Shown here: piece after piece, positions 7,405 through 16,762 of the stretch
How the letters are laid out: each line of letters opens with the position of its first letter
Numbering within the stretch: position 1 is the stretch's first letter
From: Mesorhizobium sp. LSJC280B00
GTDB lineage: Bacteria > Pseudomonadota > Alphaproteobacteria > Rhizobiales > Rhizobiaceae
Direction: 5' to 3'
Length of the DNA: 36,043 nucleotides
NCBI RefSeq assembly: GCF_000502835.1
Contig: NZ_AYVL01000002.1
Coordinates: forward strand, 88,764 to 124,806
The notes under the pieces: model-generated
Databases searched by the model: none
Seen by the model: only the letters and a program-made list of their open reading frames with translations
Told to the model about the DNA's origin: nothing
Position numbers and translations under genes: made by a program

Positions 7405-8213
7405 GCCGTCCTCGGCCCGGAGCCGTGATAATGGTCGTGGTCATGGCCGTGCTCGTGGCCACCGTGCTGGTGATCATGCTCGCCGGGCTCACACCATGGC
7501 GCGTTGTCCTCCCAGGCTTCGTGGAAGCGGCGCGCGCGCAACAGATTCTCCGGCTGCAGCGTCTCCCTGGTCTCGCCCCAGGCGATCGGCTGGCGCGCCA
7601 GCAGCAGTGTTTCGGGGAAATTCTGCCGCACCAGATCGAGATCGTGGACCACAACCATGATCGTGCGTTCCTCGCCGTGCCAGCGCTTGATCAGCGCGAT
7701 CAGGTCACCGACCGTCTTGGCATCGACGGCGTTGAACGGCTCGTCGAGCAGGATGAGCTCGGCATCCTGCAACAGCACGCGGGCAAACAGCGTGCGCTGC
7801 AGCTGGCCGCCCGACAGTGTGTCGATCGGCCGCTTCTCGAAGCCGCCGAGGCCGACGGCCATCAGCGCCTTGCTGACAGAGTCGCGATCTTCCCTCGTAT
7901 AACGGCCGAGCATGCCGCGCCGCGGCCACAGACCAAGCGAAACCAGGTCGACGACCCGGGCCGGAAAGGAGCGGTCGAGTTCCGATTGCTGCGGCAGATA
8001 GGCGGCGCGTACGCCGGGCGCCCGGATCACCGCGCCGGCCATCGGCTTCAGGACGCCGACAATGCCCTTCATCAGCGTTGATTTGCCGGAGCCGTTGGCG
8101 CCGACGACCGCCGTCAGCGATCCCTTGCGGATCGTACCATTGAGGTGGTGGACCGCAGGATGGCTATTGTAGCCCAGCGTCAGGTCGCGGAAGGTCAGGC
8201 AGGTTTGGCTCAT
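7401..8213 (-). CDS. aztA: metal ABC transporter ATP-binding protein, AztA-like
   Basis: This 270-aa cytoplasmic ATPase has Walker A GANGSGKST (38-46), the Q-loop region YLPQQSELDRSFPARVVDLV, signature LSGGQ, Walker B LILLDEPF and the switch histidine in VVVHDLD. The C-terminal 30 residues hold nine histidines alternating with Asp, Glu and Gly, a probable metal-binding tail not found in most ABC ATPases. It is first in the operon. I chose the ATG at 8213 (MSQTCLTFRD) with GGA 7 nt upstream. An ATG at 8225 would add four residues. The longer frame to 8345 runs through the Zur-like box and is unlikely. Confidence 0.88.
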   Translation of the reverse strand: MSQTCLTFRDLTLGYNSHPAVHHLNGTIRKGSLTAVVGANGSGKSTLMKGIVGVLKPMAGAVIRAPGVRAAYLPQQSELDRSFPARVVDLVSLGLWPRRGMLGRYTREDRDSVSKALMAVGLGGFEKRPIDTLSGGQLQRTLFARVLLQDAELILLDEPFNAVDAKTVGDLIALIKRWHGEERTIMVVVHDLDLVRQNFPETLLLARQPIAWGETRETLQPENLLRARRFHEAWEDNAPWCEPGEHDHQHGGHEHGHDHDHYHGSGPRTA

Positions 8214-8264
8214 GTGACGATCCATGGGGGCGATGATCGGCGCTGCAGGGGCGGATTCGATATG

Positions 8265-8280
8265 TGATGTTATTACATTA
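8265..8280. promoter_or_regulatory. candidate Zur/Fur-family box
   Basis: TGATGT-TATT-ACATTA is a near-perfect inverted repeat (5 of 6 arm pairs) in an AT-rich patch about 52 bp upstream of aztA. Alphaproteobacterial Zur sites have a comparable ATGTTAT/ATAACAT core, and zinc importers are standard Zur targets. The match is partial and no zur gene is in view, so this is inferred. Confidence 0.4.
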
Positions 8281-8425
8281 GTCAACAAGCCAATCGGGCG
8301 GAATTGCGGCCGGGCCGTCTTGTTGTGTGCTTTGGCTTGGCTCAAGAAGTTCCGCTCGAGCGGCCTTGCCCCCGGCGAACCCGGCCCCTAAACAGGCGCA
8401 CCGACAAGAGGAGAAGGAATATCCA

Positions 8426-8770
8426 ATGAGCATTCGTCGTATCGATGTAGGCCCGCGCATGAGCCAGATCGTCATCCACGGCAACACCGTCTATCTGGCC
8501 GGTCAGGTCGGAAAGCCGGGCGGAAACGTCGGTGCCCAGACCAGGGACATTCTGGCGGCGATCGACGAATTGCTGGCCAAGGCCGGCACCGACAAAACCA
8601 AGATCCTGCAGGCGATCATCTGGCTGGCCGACATGAGCACCTTTGCCGAGATGAACGCGGAGTGGGACAAATGGGTACCGCAGGGCAACACGCCGGCCCG
8701 CGCCACCGGCGAAGCCAAGCTTGCCGGACCAGAATATCTGGTCGAGATTATTGTTACCGCGGCGATTTGA
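8426..8770 (+). CDS. RidA family protein
   Basis: This 114-aa protein belongs to the YjgF/YER057c/UK114 (RidA) family, trimeric enzymes that hydrolyse reactive enamine/imine intermediates from PLP enzymes. The C-terminal PARATGEAKLAGPEYLVEIIVTA holds the conserved arginine and the final 'vEi...A' strand. The N-terminus 'IRRIDVGPRMSQIVIHGNTVYLAGQVG' fits the less characterised subgroups more than archetypal RidA, so deaminase activity is not certain. A strong RBS (GAGGAGAAGGAA) precedes the ATG. It stands alone, divergent from the azt operon across a 212-bp gap and convergent with hutC, from which a palindromic repeat separates it. Confidence 0.9.
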   Translation: MSIRRIDVGPRMSQIVIHGNTVYLAGQVGKPGGNVGAQTRDILAAIDELLAKAGTDKTKILQAIIWLADMSTFAEMNAEWDKWVPQGNTPARATGEAKLAGPEYLVEIIVTAAI

Positions 8771-8783
8771 GGCGTAGCGCTTT

Positions 8784-8972
8784 CCCTTCTCCCCTTGTGG
8801 GAGAAGGTGGCCGAGCGAAGCTCGGTCGGATGAGGGGTGTTGGACGGATCGCTACGCCGATATTTTAAACACCAAAAATCATTCGATATTTTTAACGTCT
8901 CATTCCTTCCAGCACCCCTCATCCGTCTCGGCGCTGCGCGCCGATCCACCTTCTCCCACAAGGGGAGAAGGG
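8784..8972. repeat. long palindromic intergenic repeat (family 1, copy A)
   Basis: The arms at 8784-8840 and 8913-8972 are inverted relatives: each has CTTCTCCCCTTGTGGGAGAAGG-type hairpins and ATGAGGGGTG or its complement. They flank a 70-bp AT-rich centre. The left arm holds a second hairpin, CCGAGC-GAA-GCTCGG (8811-8825). The same element recurs at 28336-28525 with compensating changes. It lies between the convergent ridA-like and hutC genes and may help end transcription from both sides. Confidence 0.85.
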
Positions 8973-8981
8973 GGCGTGTCA

Positions 8982-9743
8982 CTACCCCCTTGACGGTGCA
9001 AACCGCGCCACCAGCGTGTGGTTCTCTGCCGCATAGGTGAAGCGGACATGGGTGATGGGGTGCTCGGCGCTCCATGTCCGCCGCTCGATCACCAGGCACG
9101 GTGCGCCCGTCGCGATGTCGAGTGCCGCCGCTACGTGCTTTTCGGCGGCAACCGCGCGGATGCGATGCTCGGCCGCACTCCACGGCACACGGCCGATCAG
9201 CCACGGACCGGGCGCGGTGTCGAAAAACGCCTCTTCGGCGGCCTCCGGCACGGCAGCCAGGTTGATCAGCCGCTGCTCGTGGGCGAACGGCCGCTTGCCG
9301 GCGAAATGCCGGCATTCCAGCACCAGCACCGGCCCGGCGACGTCGAGTTCCAGCAGGGCGCGGTCGTCGGCGCTGCTGCGCCTTCTGTTTCGCGCTATGC
9401 GCTCATAGCGGTAGGGCAGGCCAAGTGCCTCGACCTCGATCCGGATGTCGTGGATTTCGAGAACGGCTGCCTGTGACTGCGGCCGGCGGACAAAACTGCC
9501 GGAGCGACGCCGGCGCTCGATCAGCCCGGCCTTGGCCAGTTGCGACAGCGCCTTGTTCACTGTCATGCGCGAACAATTGTATTCGGCCGTCAGTTCATGC
9601 TCGAACGGAATGCGGTGGCCGGGCGCCCAGGCACCCGACAGGATCCGTTCGCTGATGTCCGACAGGATGCGCTGGTGCAGCGAAAGAACCTCGCCGCCGT
9701 CCGCGCTTCCAGAATCCGCGCTTATTGTCCCGAGCATGCTCAT
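8982..9743 (-). CDS. hutC: histidine utilisation repressor HutC (GntR family)
   Basis: This 253-aa regulator has an N-terminal GntR winged helix (about residues 20-88; ...SDISERILSGAWAPGHRIPFEHELTAEYNCSRMTVNKALSQLAKAGLIERRRRSGSFV) and a C-terminal UTRA effector domain (about 100-245). UTRA domains of HutC proteins bind urocanate or formiminoglutamate, which releases DNA and induces hut genes. The ATG at 9743 overlaps the hutF stop by 4 bp (ATGA), so hutF-hutC is one transcript and the longer frame to 9845 is rejected. Its likely operator is the palindrome at 11149-11162 between hutF and hutI. Confidence 0.95.
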   Translation of the reverse strand: MSMLGTISADSGSADGGEVLSLHQRILSDISERILSGAWAPGHRIPFEHELTAEYNCSRMTVNKALSQLAKAGLIERRRRSGSFVRRPQSQAAVLEIHDIRIEVEALGLPYRYERIARNRRRSSADDRALLELDVAGPVLVLECRHFAGKRPFAHEQRLINLAAVPEAAEEAFFDTAPGPWLIGRVPWSAAEHRIRAVAAEKHVAAALDIATGAPCLVIERRTWSAEHPITHVRFTYAAENHTLVARFAPSRG

Positions 9744-11092
9744 GCCGAAAGCGCTGTCATCACCTTGCGGAACCGCTCGGCGATGGCATCGCGCCTGGCA
9801 TGCATGCCGCCGCTGACCAGTTTCTTGCCATGCACCCAGACGCAATCGACCTTGGTGCCGTTGGCAAAAATCCAGGCATCAAGGATTGCATCGCCCGTCT
9901 TGCCGGCCAGCGATGGATGCTTGCCGTCGAGCGAGACGAAATCGGCCGAGGCACCTGCTGCGATCTGCGAGTGGCCGGCGCCCAACGCGGCACTGCCACC
10001 ATCGAGCGCTGCATCGAACAAAGCACGGCCGGTCGAGCCACCGGCCACCGCCAGCACGTTGCGGGCGCGGTGGGCGAGGCGCTGCGAATATTCGAGCTGC
10101 CGCAACTCGTCCGGCACGCCGATCAGTACGTTCGAATCCGAGCCGATGCCGAAGCGGCCGCCATGCTGCATGAACAAGGACGCGGCAAAGGTGCCGTCGC
10201 CGAGATTGGCCTCGGTGATCGGGCAGAGGCCGGCAACGGCGCCGCTTTTCGCCAAATCGGTCGTCTCGGTCTCGGTCATGTGGGTGGCGTGGATGAGACA
10301 CCAGCGCCGGTCGACCTTGGCGTTGGCAAGCAGCCATTCGACCGGCCGCGCCTCGGACCAGGCAAGACAATCCTCGACCTCCTTCATCTGCTCGGCGATG
10401 TGGATGTGGATAGGCCCCTCCGGCGCCATCACCGTGATGTTTTCCAGTTCCTCCGGTGTCACGGCACGCAGGCTGTGCGGGGCGACGCCGACGACGCCTT
10501 GATTCAAGGTGCGAATGGATTCGCGGCTTTTCTCAACAAGCCGCGAGAACTGGTTCACATCGTTGATGAACCGGCGTTGGCCTTCATTTGGCGCAGCGCC
10601 GCCGAAAGAGGAATGCGCGTAGAACACCGGCAGCAAAGTCAGCCCGATGCCTGTCTCGGACGCTGCAGCAACAATGCGCTGCGCCATCTCGGCGATATTG
10701 GCATAGGGCCGGCCGTCGCGGTCATGGTGTAAATAATGAAACTCGCCGACGCGCGAGAACCCGGCCTCCAGCATCTCGACATAGAGCTGGGCCGCGACCG
10801 CCTCGACTTGGTCCGGCGTCATCGACAGCGCGAAACGGTACATCACCTCGCGCCAGCTCCAGAAACTGTCGGCGGAAGGGCCGCGCAATTCGGCAAGGCC
10901 GGCCATGCCGCGCTGGAAGGCATGGCTGTGCAGGTTCGGCATCCCTGATAGCAGGATGGCACGGCGCTCGTCTCCAGGCAGGAGCGAGGTATTCGCCTTG
11001 ACCGTGGCGATCCTGCCGTCGGAGATGACGATCCGCACATTGCTGTGCCAGCCGTCGGGCAGAAGCGCCTGTTCCGCAAAGATTGCTGTCAC
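9740..11092 (-). CDS. hutF: formimidoylglutamate deiminase HutF
   Basis: This 450-aa amidohydrolase deiminates N-formimino-L-glutamate to N-formyl-L-glutamate and ammonia. Metal-site residues are visible: H55/H57 in MPNLHSHAFQR, the HIHIAEQ and LIHATHMTETE histidines, and D in GSDSNVLIG. HutF separates this pathway from the one-step HutG formiminoglutamase type. I propose a GTG start at 11092, preceded by GGAG at 6 nt spacing and giving a family-like N-terminus TAIFAEQALLPDGW. The ATG at 11170 would put the palindromic operator inside the coding region and add 26 atypical residues. The stop overlaps hutC by 4 bp. Confidence 0.94.
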   Translation of the reverse strand: MTAIFAEQALLPDGWHSNVRIVISDGRIATVKANTSLLPGDERRAILLSGMPNLHSHAFQRGMAGLAELRGPSADSFWSWREVMYRFALSMTPDQVEAVAAQLYVEMLEAGFSRVGEFHYLHHDRDGRPYANIAEMAQRIVAAASETGIGLTLLPVFYAHSSFGGAAPNEGQRRFINDVNQFSRLVEKSRESIRTLNQGVVGVAPHSLRAVTPEELENITVMAPEGPIHIHIAEQMKEVEDCLAWSEARPVEWLLANAKVDRRWCLIHATHMTETETTDLAKSGAVAGLCPITEANLGDGTFAASLFMQHGGRFGIGSDSNVLIGVPDELRQLEYSQRLAHRARNVLAVAGGSTGRALFDAALDGGSAALGAGHSQIAAGASADFVSLDGKHPSLAGKTGDAILDAWIFANGTKVDCVWVHGKKLVSGGMHARRDAIAERFRKVMTALSA

Positions 11093-11148
11093 GTTTTTCT
11101 CCAAATCCCGGTCTGCCGTGCGATGATAGCGCTTGCAGTGCCTTTTCA

Positions 11149-11162
11149 TATGTATATACATA
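11149..11162. promoter_or_regulatory. HutC operator in the hutF-hutI divergent promoter
   Basis: TATGTATATACATA is a perfect 14-bp palindrome centred between the divergent hutF (GTG 11092) and hutI (ATG 11188) starts. Its core TGTATATACA matches the HutC-type site known from Pseudomonas and other Proteobacteria. Binding here would block both promoters until urocanate accumulates. Function is inferred from sequence and position. Confidence 0.75.
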
Positions 11163-11187
11163 ATCGTCACCTATTGAAACGGAAAAG

Positions 11188-12426
11188 ATGATGGCTGCAG
11201 AGAGCAAAAGCCGGGCAGGGGAGGTTCGCCTCTGGCGCAATGCGCGCCTCGCGACCATGGCCGAAAGCAGCCCCGGGTCAGGCGTTGTCGAGCACGGTGC
11301 AATCGCCGTGCGCAACGGCCGGATCGTCTATGCTGGGCCGGAAGCCGACATGCCGGCAGCACTTAGCAAAGGCGCCGAGGCGATCGACTGCGAAGGCCGC
11401 TGGATCACGCCCGGCCTGATCGACTGCCACACTCATCTGGTCCACGCCGGCAACCGTGCCAATGAATTCGAGATGCGGCTGGCCGGCGCCAGCTATGAGG
11501 AGGTTGCCAAGGCCGGCGGCGGCATCGTCTCCTCGGTCAAGGCATTGCGCGCGGCGAGCGAGGACGAACTGGTCGGCCAGTCGCTGCCGCGCCTCGATGC
11601 GCTGCTTGCCGAAGGCGTAACCACCGTCGAGATTAAATCCGGCTACGGTCTCGACCTCGAAAACGAGAAGAAGTCGCTGCGCGCCGCACGACGGCTGGGC
11701 GGTGAGCGGCCGGTGACGGTCAGGACCACTTTCCTCGGCGCTCATGCGCTGCCGCCCGAAGCAAAAGGTGACAAGGACGCCTTTATCGATCTTGTTGCAA
11801 AGCAGATTTTGCCGGCCGTCGCTGCCGAGGGCCTGGCCGATGCCGTCGACGGTTTTTGCGAAGGCATTGCCTTTTGGCCGGAGCAGATCGCCCGCGTGTT
11901 CGATGCCGCGAAGGCGGCGGGCCTGCCGGTCAAGCTCCATGCGGACCAGCTGTCCAATCTGCACGGCGCCGAACTTGCGGCGCGCTATGGTGCGCTATCG
12001 GCCGACCACCTCGAATACACCGACGAGGCCGGTGCGGCGGCGATGGCGAAGGCCGGAACCTTGGCGACCATCCTGCCCGGCGCCTACTACTTCATTCGCG
12101 AGACCAAGAAGCCGCCGATCGCCTTGTTTCGCCAGCATGGCGTCAGGATGGCCGTTGCCACCGATAACAATCCCGGCACGTCGCCGCTGACCTCGCTGCT
12201 GCTGACCATGAACATGGCCGCGACATTGTTTGGCCTGACCGTCGATGAATGCATTGCCGGCGTTACCCGCGAGGCTGCCCGCGCGCTCGGGCTGCTTGGA
12301 CAGACCGGCACGCTGGAGGCCGGAAAATCGGCCGATCTGGCGATCTGGAACGTCGAGCGCCCGGCCGAACTCGTCTACCGCATGGGCTTCAACCCGCTGC
12401 ATGCCCGCATCTGGAGGGGACAATGA
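11188..12426 (+). CDS. hutI: imidazolonepropionase HutI
   Basis: This 412-aa cytoplasmic metal-dependent amidohydrolase opens 4-imidazolone-5-propanoate to N-formimino-L-glutamate, the third histidine-degradation step. The metal ligands H81 and H83 occur in [14 protein letters not shown], further histidines in KLHADQLSN and SADHLEYT, and the catalytic aspartate in [11 protein letters not shown]. Length and motif order are standard for HutI. The RBS is ACGGAAAAG. It is the first gene of the rightward hut operon, 26 bp from the HutC palindrome, and its stop overlaps hutH by 4 bp. Confidence 0.97.
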   Translation: MMAAESKSRAGEVRLWRNARLATMAESSPGSGVVEHGAIAVRNGRIVYAGPEADMPAALSKGAEAIDCEGRWITPGLIDCHTHLVHAGNRANEFEMRLAGASYEEVAKAGGGIVSSVKALRAASEDELVGQSLPRLDALLAEGVTTVEIKSGYGLDLENEKKSLRAARRLGGERPVTVRTTFLGAHALPPEAKGDKDAFIDLVAKQILPAVAAEGLADAVDGFCEGIAFWPEQIARVFDAAKAAGLPVKLHADQLSNLHGAELAARYGALSADHLEYTDEAGAAAMAKAGTLATILPGAYYFIRETKKPPIALFRQHGVRMAVATDNNPGTSPLTSLLLTMNMAATLFGLTVDECIAGVTREAARALGLLGQTGTLEAGKSADLAIWNVERPAELVYRMGFNPLHARIWRGQ

Positions 12427-13958
12427 CCGAACTCAAGCTAAGGCCGGGCAATGCCACGCTGGCCGATTGGCGCGCCATCTATCGCGGCGCCGCGCTGAGG
12501 CTCGACGATGCCTGCCGGCCGAAGATCAAGGCCAGCGCCGAGGCCGTCGCCAGGATCGTTGCCAAGGGCGAGCCGGTCTATGGCATCAATACCGGCTTCG
12601 GCAAGCTGGCCAGCGTCCGCATCCCCGCCGCCGATCTGGAAACGTTGCAGCGAAACATCGTGCTGTCTCATGCCGCCGGCGTCGGCGAGCCGATGCCCGT
12701 CGCAATCTGCAGGCTGATGATGGCGCTGAAGCTGGCCAGCCTGGCACAGGGCGCCTCCGGCGTGCGGCCGCGGACGATCGAACTGATCGAGGCGATGCTG
12801 GCCAACGACGTTATCCCCGTGGTGCCGGCGCAAGGCTCGGTCGGCGCTTCCGGCGACCTTGCGCCGCTGTCGCACATGACCGCCGTGATGATCGGCGTCG
12901 GCGAGTGCTTTACCCCGCATGGCCGCTTTCCCGCCAAGGTCGCCTTCGTTTCGCATGGGTTGGAGCCGGTGACACTGGGCGCCAAGGAAGGCCTGGCGCT
13001 GCTCAACGGTACCCAGTTTTCGACCGCCTATGCGCTTGCCGCTTTGTTCGAGGCGGAAGTGCTCTACCAGTCGGCACTGGTCGCCGGCGCGCTGTCGACC
13101 GATGCCGCCAAGGGCTCCGACGCTCCGTTCGATCCACGCATCCATCTGCTCAGGAAACATCGCGGCCAGATCGAGACGGCCGAGGCGTTGCGCAATTTGA
13201 TGGCCGGCAGCGCCATCCGTGAATCGCACCGCGTCGGCGACGAGCGCGTGCAGGATCCGTATTGCCTGCGCTGCCAGCCGCAGGTGATGGGCGCAGCACT
13301 CGACGTGCTCCGCAAGGCCGCCGAGACGCTCGGCACCGAGGCCAACGGCGTCACCGACAATCCGCTGATCTTTGCCGAGGACGACTCCGCACTTTCGGGC
13401 GGCAATTTCCATGCCGAGCCGGTCGCCTTCGCCGCCGACATGATCGCACTCGCCGTCTGCGAGATCGGCTCGCTGTCGGAGCGGCGCATCGCCATGCTGG
13501 TCGATCCGGCGCTGTCGGGCATGCCGGCCTTTCTCACGCCCAAGCCGGGTCTGAATTCCGGTTTCATGATCCCTCAGGTCACGGCGGCAGCACTGGTTTC
13601 TGAAAACAAGCAAAAGGCCTATCCGGCCAGCGTCGATTCGATCCCGACCTCGGCCAACCAGGAAGACCACGTCTCGATGGCGGCGCATGGCGCGCGCCGC
13701 CTCATCGGCATGGTCGAGAATGCGACGGCCGTCATCGGCATCGAATTGCTGGCCGCCGCGCAAGGCTGCGATTTCCACGCACCGCTGGCCTCGAGCGCGG
13801 CCCTGGAGGCGGTGCGCCGGCTGGTCAGGGCAGAGGTGCCGCATCTCGACAACGACCGGCACTTCCACCCCGACATGGAGAAGGCCATCGCCATGATACG
13901 CAGCGGCGCGGCGGTGAAGACCGCGGGTGCGGTGAAACTGCCGGGCGTTGCGTCATGA
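12423..13958 (+). CDS. hutH: histidine ammonia-lyase HutH
   Basis: This 511-aa enzyme deaminates L-histidine to trans-urocanate. The autocatalytic MIO cofactor triad A142-S143-G144 lies in [15 protein letters not shown], at the same numbering as Pseudomonas putida. Other conserved blocks are [12 protein letters not shown], the active-site tyrosine region near [11 protein letters not shown], and the C-terminal [13 protein letters not shown]. The ATG at 12423 overlaps the hutI stop (ATGA); a longer frame beginning in hutI sequence is a shadow. After its stop comes an unusual 274-bp gap before hutG, while the hutI-hutH junction overlaps and hutU-hutD is only 8 bp. Confidence 0.98.
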   Translation: MTELKLRPGNATLADWRAIYRGAALRLDDACRPKIKASAEAVARIVAKGEPVYGINTGFGKLASVRIPAADLETLQRNIVLSHAAGVGEPMPVAICRLMMALKLASLAQGASGVRPRTIELIEAMLANDVIPVVPAQGSVGASGDLAPLSHMTAVMIGVGECFTPHGRFPAKVAFVSHGLEPVTLGAKEGLALLNGTQFSTAYALAALFEAEVLYQSALVAGALSTDAAKGSDAPFDPRIHLLRKHRGQIETAEALRNLMAGSAIRESHRVGDERVQDPYCLRCQPQVMGAALDVLRKAAETLGTEANGVTDNPLIFAEDDSALSGGNFHAEPVAFAADMIALAVCEIGSLSERRIAMLVDPALSGMPAFLTPKPGLNSGFMIPQVTAAALVSENKQKAYPASVDSIPTSANQEDHVSMAAHGARRLIGMVENATAVIGIELLAAAQGCDFHAPLASSAALEAVRRLVRAEVPHLDNDRHFHPDMEKAIAMIRSGAAVKTAGAVKLPGVAS

Positions 13959-14060
13959 GGCGGTGTGCCGTGACAGGTCGCGTTCTGTCGCGCCCCCCTC
14001 TGTCCTGCCGGACTGTCCGGCAGGACAGAGGGCGGCGCTGTCCCGCTGACGTCCTGCCAG

Positions 14061-14088
14061 AAACAAAAAACCCGCCTCAAAGGCGGGT
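14061..14088 (-). terminator. intrinsic terminator antisense to the hut operon
   Basis: On the - strand, ACCCGCCT-TTG-AGGCGGGT forms an 8-bp GC-rich hairpin followed at once by TTTTTTGTTT. On the + strand there is no U-run after the stem, so it is directional. No - strand protein gene ends here. Confidence 0.7.
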
Positions 14089-14116
14089 CGTCGGGCCGAA
14101 TCAGCACCATACCGAA
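14062..14116 (-). ncRNA. putative small RNA between hutH and hutG (antisense strand)
   Basis: Reading leftward, a promoter-like pair TTGTTC (14152-14147) and TATGCT (14128-14123) with an 18-bp spacer would start a transcript near 14116 and end at the terminator at 14061-14088, about 55 nt. I found no matching RNA family from memory. A short frame starting at an ATG in this segment runs into the hairpin and is probably not meaningful. This is a prediction from signals only. Confidence 0.35.
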
Positions 14117-14232
14117 CTTAGTAGCATAGCTGCCGGCACAAAGCAAGAACAAAATGCGTTCCGACCGGCAAAAAGCGAGGTCGGTGTTCACGGACGATTG
14201 CAAGGTCGCGTTCTGTCGCGCGGAGACTTCCG

Positions 14233-15051
14233 ATGACCTCACCCTCCTGGCTCACCGTCACCCAAGGCACAGCACCCCTGCTGGTTTCGATCCCGCATAC
14301 CGGCATCGATCTCGCCGGCCTCGACAGCCGGCTGGTCTCGCCCTGGCTCGGCCGCCGTGACGCCGACTGGTGGATCGACAAGCTTTATGACTTCGCCGAG
14401 AGCCTCGGCGCGACGGTCGTGCATACGGCGATTTCGCGCACCGTTATCGACGTCAACCGCGATCCGTCCGGCGTTTCGCTCTATCCCGGCCAGACGACGA
14501 CTGGGCTCTGCCCGACAGAGACCTTTGACGGCGATCAGCTCTACCGCAAGGGTGAAGAGCCGGGACCGTCGGAGATCGACGAACGCCGCGAGAAGTTCTT
14601 CGTACCCTATCATGCCGCTCTGCAGGCCGAGATCGACAGGCTGCGCGCTTTGCATGGGAAGGTCGTCGTCTATGACTGCCATTCGATCCGCTCGGTGCTG
14701 CCGCGCCTTTTCGAAGGCAAATTGCCGGTCTTCAATCTCGGCACCAATGACGGCAAGAGCGCCGATCCGACGCTGCAAGCGACGGTTGGCCGGATCCTCG
14801 CCGAAACCGGCGAGAGCTACGTCGTCAACGGCCGCTTCAAGGGCGGCTGGATCACGCGCCATTTCGGCCAGCCGCTAGCCGGCGTCCACGCGCTGCAGAT
14901 GGAACTCTCCAACCGCGGCTATATGCGCGAGCCCGAAGGCAAGGGCGAACCGGCTAACTGGCCGGTGCCTTACGAGGCCGAATTCGCGGCGCCGATCCGC
15001 GTCACGCTGAAGAAGATCCTGGAAACCGCGATCGCCTGGGCCGAACGCTGA
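14233..15051 (+). CDS. hutG: N-formylglutamate deformylase HutG
   Basis: This 272-aa enzyme hydrolyses N-formyl-L-glutamate to glutamate and formate, the fifth step after HutF. It has the N-formylglutamate amidohydrolase (FGase) fold: LLVSIPHTG with the presumed metal-binding H22, the [10 protein letters not shown] block, [11 protein letters not shown], and a late [13 protein letters not shown] block. It is unrelated to arginase-like HutG formiminoglutamases, so the same symbol covers a different enzyme. GGAG lies upstream of the ATG, inside the end of the second 19-bp direct repeat context. hutU follows after 32 bp. Confidence 0.95.
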   Translation: MTSPSWLTVTQGTAPLLVSIPHTGIDLAGLDSRLVSPWLGRRDADWWIDKLYDFAESLGATVVHTAISRTVIDVNRDPSGVSLYPGQTTTGLCPTETFDGDQLYRKGEEPGPSEIDERREKFFVPYHAALQAEIDRLRALHGKVVVYDCHSIRSVLPRLFEGKLPVFNLGTNDGKSADPTLQATVGRILAETGESYVVNGRFKGGWITRHFGQPLAGVHALQMELSNRGYMREPEGKGEPANWPVPYEAEFAAPIRVTLKKILETAIAWAER

Positions 15052-15083
15052 CGCGCGGTGCACCTCACTCGAAAGGGACAATC

Positions 15084-16754
15084 ATGACCGATCCTCGCCA
15101 CAACATCCGTGAAGTGCGCAGCCCGCGCGGCAGCGAGCTCAACGCCCGCACCTGGCTGACGGAAGCGCCGTTGCGCATGCTGATGAACAATCTCGACCCA
15201 GACGTCGCCGAAAACCCCAACGAGTTGGTCGTCTATGGCGGCATCGGCCGGGCGGCGCGCACCTGGAACGATTTCGACCGCATCGTTGCCTCGCTGAAGA
15301 CGCTTGGCGACGACGAGACGTTGTTGGTGCAATCGGGCAAGCCGGTCGGCGTGTTCCGCACTCATCCTGACGCCCCGCGCGTGCTGATCGCCAATTCCAA
15401 CCTGGTGCCGCACTGGGCGACATGGGAGAAATTCAACGAGCTCGATAGAAGGGGCCTGATGATGTACGGCCAGATGACGGCCGGCTCGTGGATCTACATC
15501 GGCACGCAAGGCATCGTGCAGGGCACCTACGAGACCTTCGTCGAGGCCGGCCGCCAGCATTATCGCGGCAATCTCAGGGGCAAGTGGATCCTGACCGGCG
15601 GTCTCGGCGGCATGGGCGGTGCCCAGCCGCTCGCCGCGGTCATGGCCGGCGCCTGCTGCCTGGCCGTCGAATGCGATCCCGACCGCATCGATTTCCGGCT
15701 GCGCACCCGCTATGTCGATGAGCGCGCCGACACGCTCGACGAGGCTCTGGAAAAGATCGAGCGCTGGACCAAAGCCGGTGAGGCGAAATCGGTTGGCCTG
15801 GTCGGCAACGCCGCCGACATCCTGCCGGAACTGGTGCGGCGCGGCGTGCGCCCTGACATCGTCACCGACCAGACCTCGGCGCATGACCCGCTCAATGGCT
15901 ATCTGCCCAAGGGCTGGTCGCTGGCCGAGTGGCGCGAGAAGCGCACCAGCGACCCGAAGGCCGTTGAAAGAGCTGCCCGCGCGTCGATGCGCGAGCATGT
16001 CGAGGCGATGGTGGCGTTCTGGAATGCCGGCGTGCCGACGCTCGACTACGGCAACAACATCCGCCAGGTGGCGAAGGAGGAGGGGTTCGAGAATGCTTTT
16101 GCCTTCCCGGGTTTCGTGCCGGCTTATATCCGTCCGCTGTTTTGCCGCGGCATCGGCCCGTTCCGCTGGGCAGCGCTTTCCGGCGATCCCGAGGATATCT
16201 ACAAGACCGACGCCAAGGTGCGCGAGCTGACCCCCGGCAACACCCATCTGCACAACTGGCTCGACATGGCGCGTGAGCGCATCGCCTTCCAGGGACTGCC
16301 GGCGCGCATCTGCTGGGTTGGGCTTGGCGATCGCCACCGGCTCGGCCTCGCCTTCAACGAGATGGTCGCCAGGGGCGAACTGAAGGCGCCGGTGGTCATC
16401 GGCCGCGATCACCTCGATTCCGGCTCGGTCGCCTCGCCGAACCGCGAGACGGAGGCGATGAAGGACGGCTCCGATGCCGTCTCCGACTGGCCGTTGCTCA
16501 ATGCCTTGCTCAACACGGCGTCCGGCGCCACCTGGGTGTCGCTGCACCATGGCGGCGGCGTCGGCATGGGCTTTTCGCAGCATGCCGGCATGGTCATCGT
16601 CGCCGACGGCACGCCCGAGGCGGCCAAGCGCCTGGAAAGGGTTCTGTGGAACGATCCGGCGACCGGCGTCATGCGCCACGCCGATGCCGGCTATGACATC
16701 GCGATCGAGTGCGCCCGGGAGAACCAGCTCAACCTGCCCGGCATTTTGGGCTGA
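15084..16754 (+). CDS. hutU: urocanate hydratase HutU
   Basis: This 556-aa enzyme hydrates urocanate to 4-imidazolone-5-propanoate using tightly bound NAD+ as an electrophile. It is full length. The Rossmann-like segment [22 protein letters not shown] is visible, and C410 in [15 protein letters not shown] coincides with the catalytic-site cysteine number of Pseudomonas putida urocanase. Other conserved blocks are [22 protein letters not shown] and [20 protein letters not shown]. An AAAGGGACA-type RBS precedes the ATG. Placement after hutG and before hutD, 8 bp from the hutD start, keeps it in one operon. Confidence 0.98.
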   Translation: MTDPRHNIREVRSPRGSELNARTWLTEAPLRMLMNNLDPDVAENPNELVVYGGIGRAARTWNDFDRIVASLKTLGDDETLLVQSGKPVGVFRTHPDAPRVLIANSNLVPHWATWEKFNELDRRGLMMYGQMTAGSWIYIGTQGIVQGTYETFVEAGRQHYRGNLRGKWILTGGLGGMGGAQPLAAVMAGACCLAVECDPDRIDFRLRTRYVDERADTLDEALEKIERWTKAGEAKSVGLVGNAADILPELVRRGVRPDIVTDQTSAHDPLNGYLPKGWSLAEWREKRTSDPKAVERAARASMREHVEAMVAFWNAGVPTLDYGNNIRQVAKEEGFENAFAFPGFVPAYIRPLFCRGIGPFRWAALSGDPEDIYKTDAKVRELTPGNTHLHNWLDMARERIAFQGLPARICWVGLGDRHRLGLAFNEMVARGELKAPVVIGRDHLDSGSVASPNRETEAMKDGSDAVSDWPLLNALLNTASGATWVSLHHGGGVGMGFSQHAGMVIVADGTPEAAKRLERVLWNDPATGVMRHADAGYDIAIECARENQLNLPGILG

Positions 16755-16762
16755 GCCGCGCC

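Larger units (their letters stand above)
13975..14221. repeat. 228-bp segment flanked by 19-bp direct repeats inside the hut operon
   Basis: AGGTCGCGTTCTGTCGCGC occurs exactly at 13975-13993 and again at 14203-14221. Between the copies are a perfect hairpin (17-bp arms 13996-14012 and 14016-14032, 3-nt loop) and an intrinsic terminator pointing left. Collapsing the two copies would leave a short hutH-hutG spacer, as expected for this operon. The hairpin resembles the repeat at 29353-29512 (GCGCCCCCCTCTG ends and CCTGCCGG core). Confidence 0.7.

Noticed and set aside
11093..11170. ATG start at 11170 for hutF
   Set aside because: It would place the HutC palindrome inside the coding region and lacks a good RBS; the GTG at 11092 is better.
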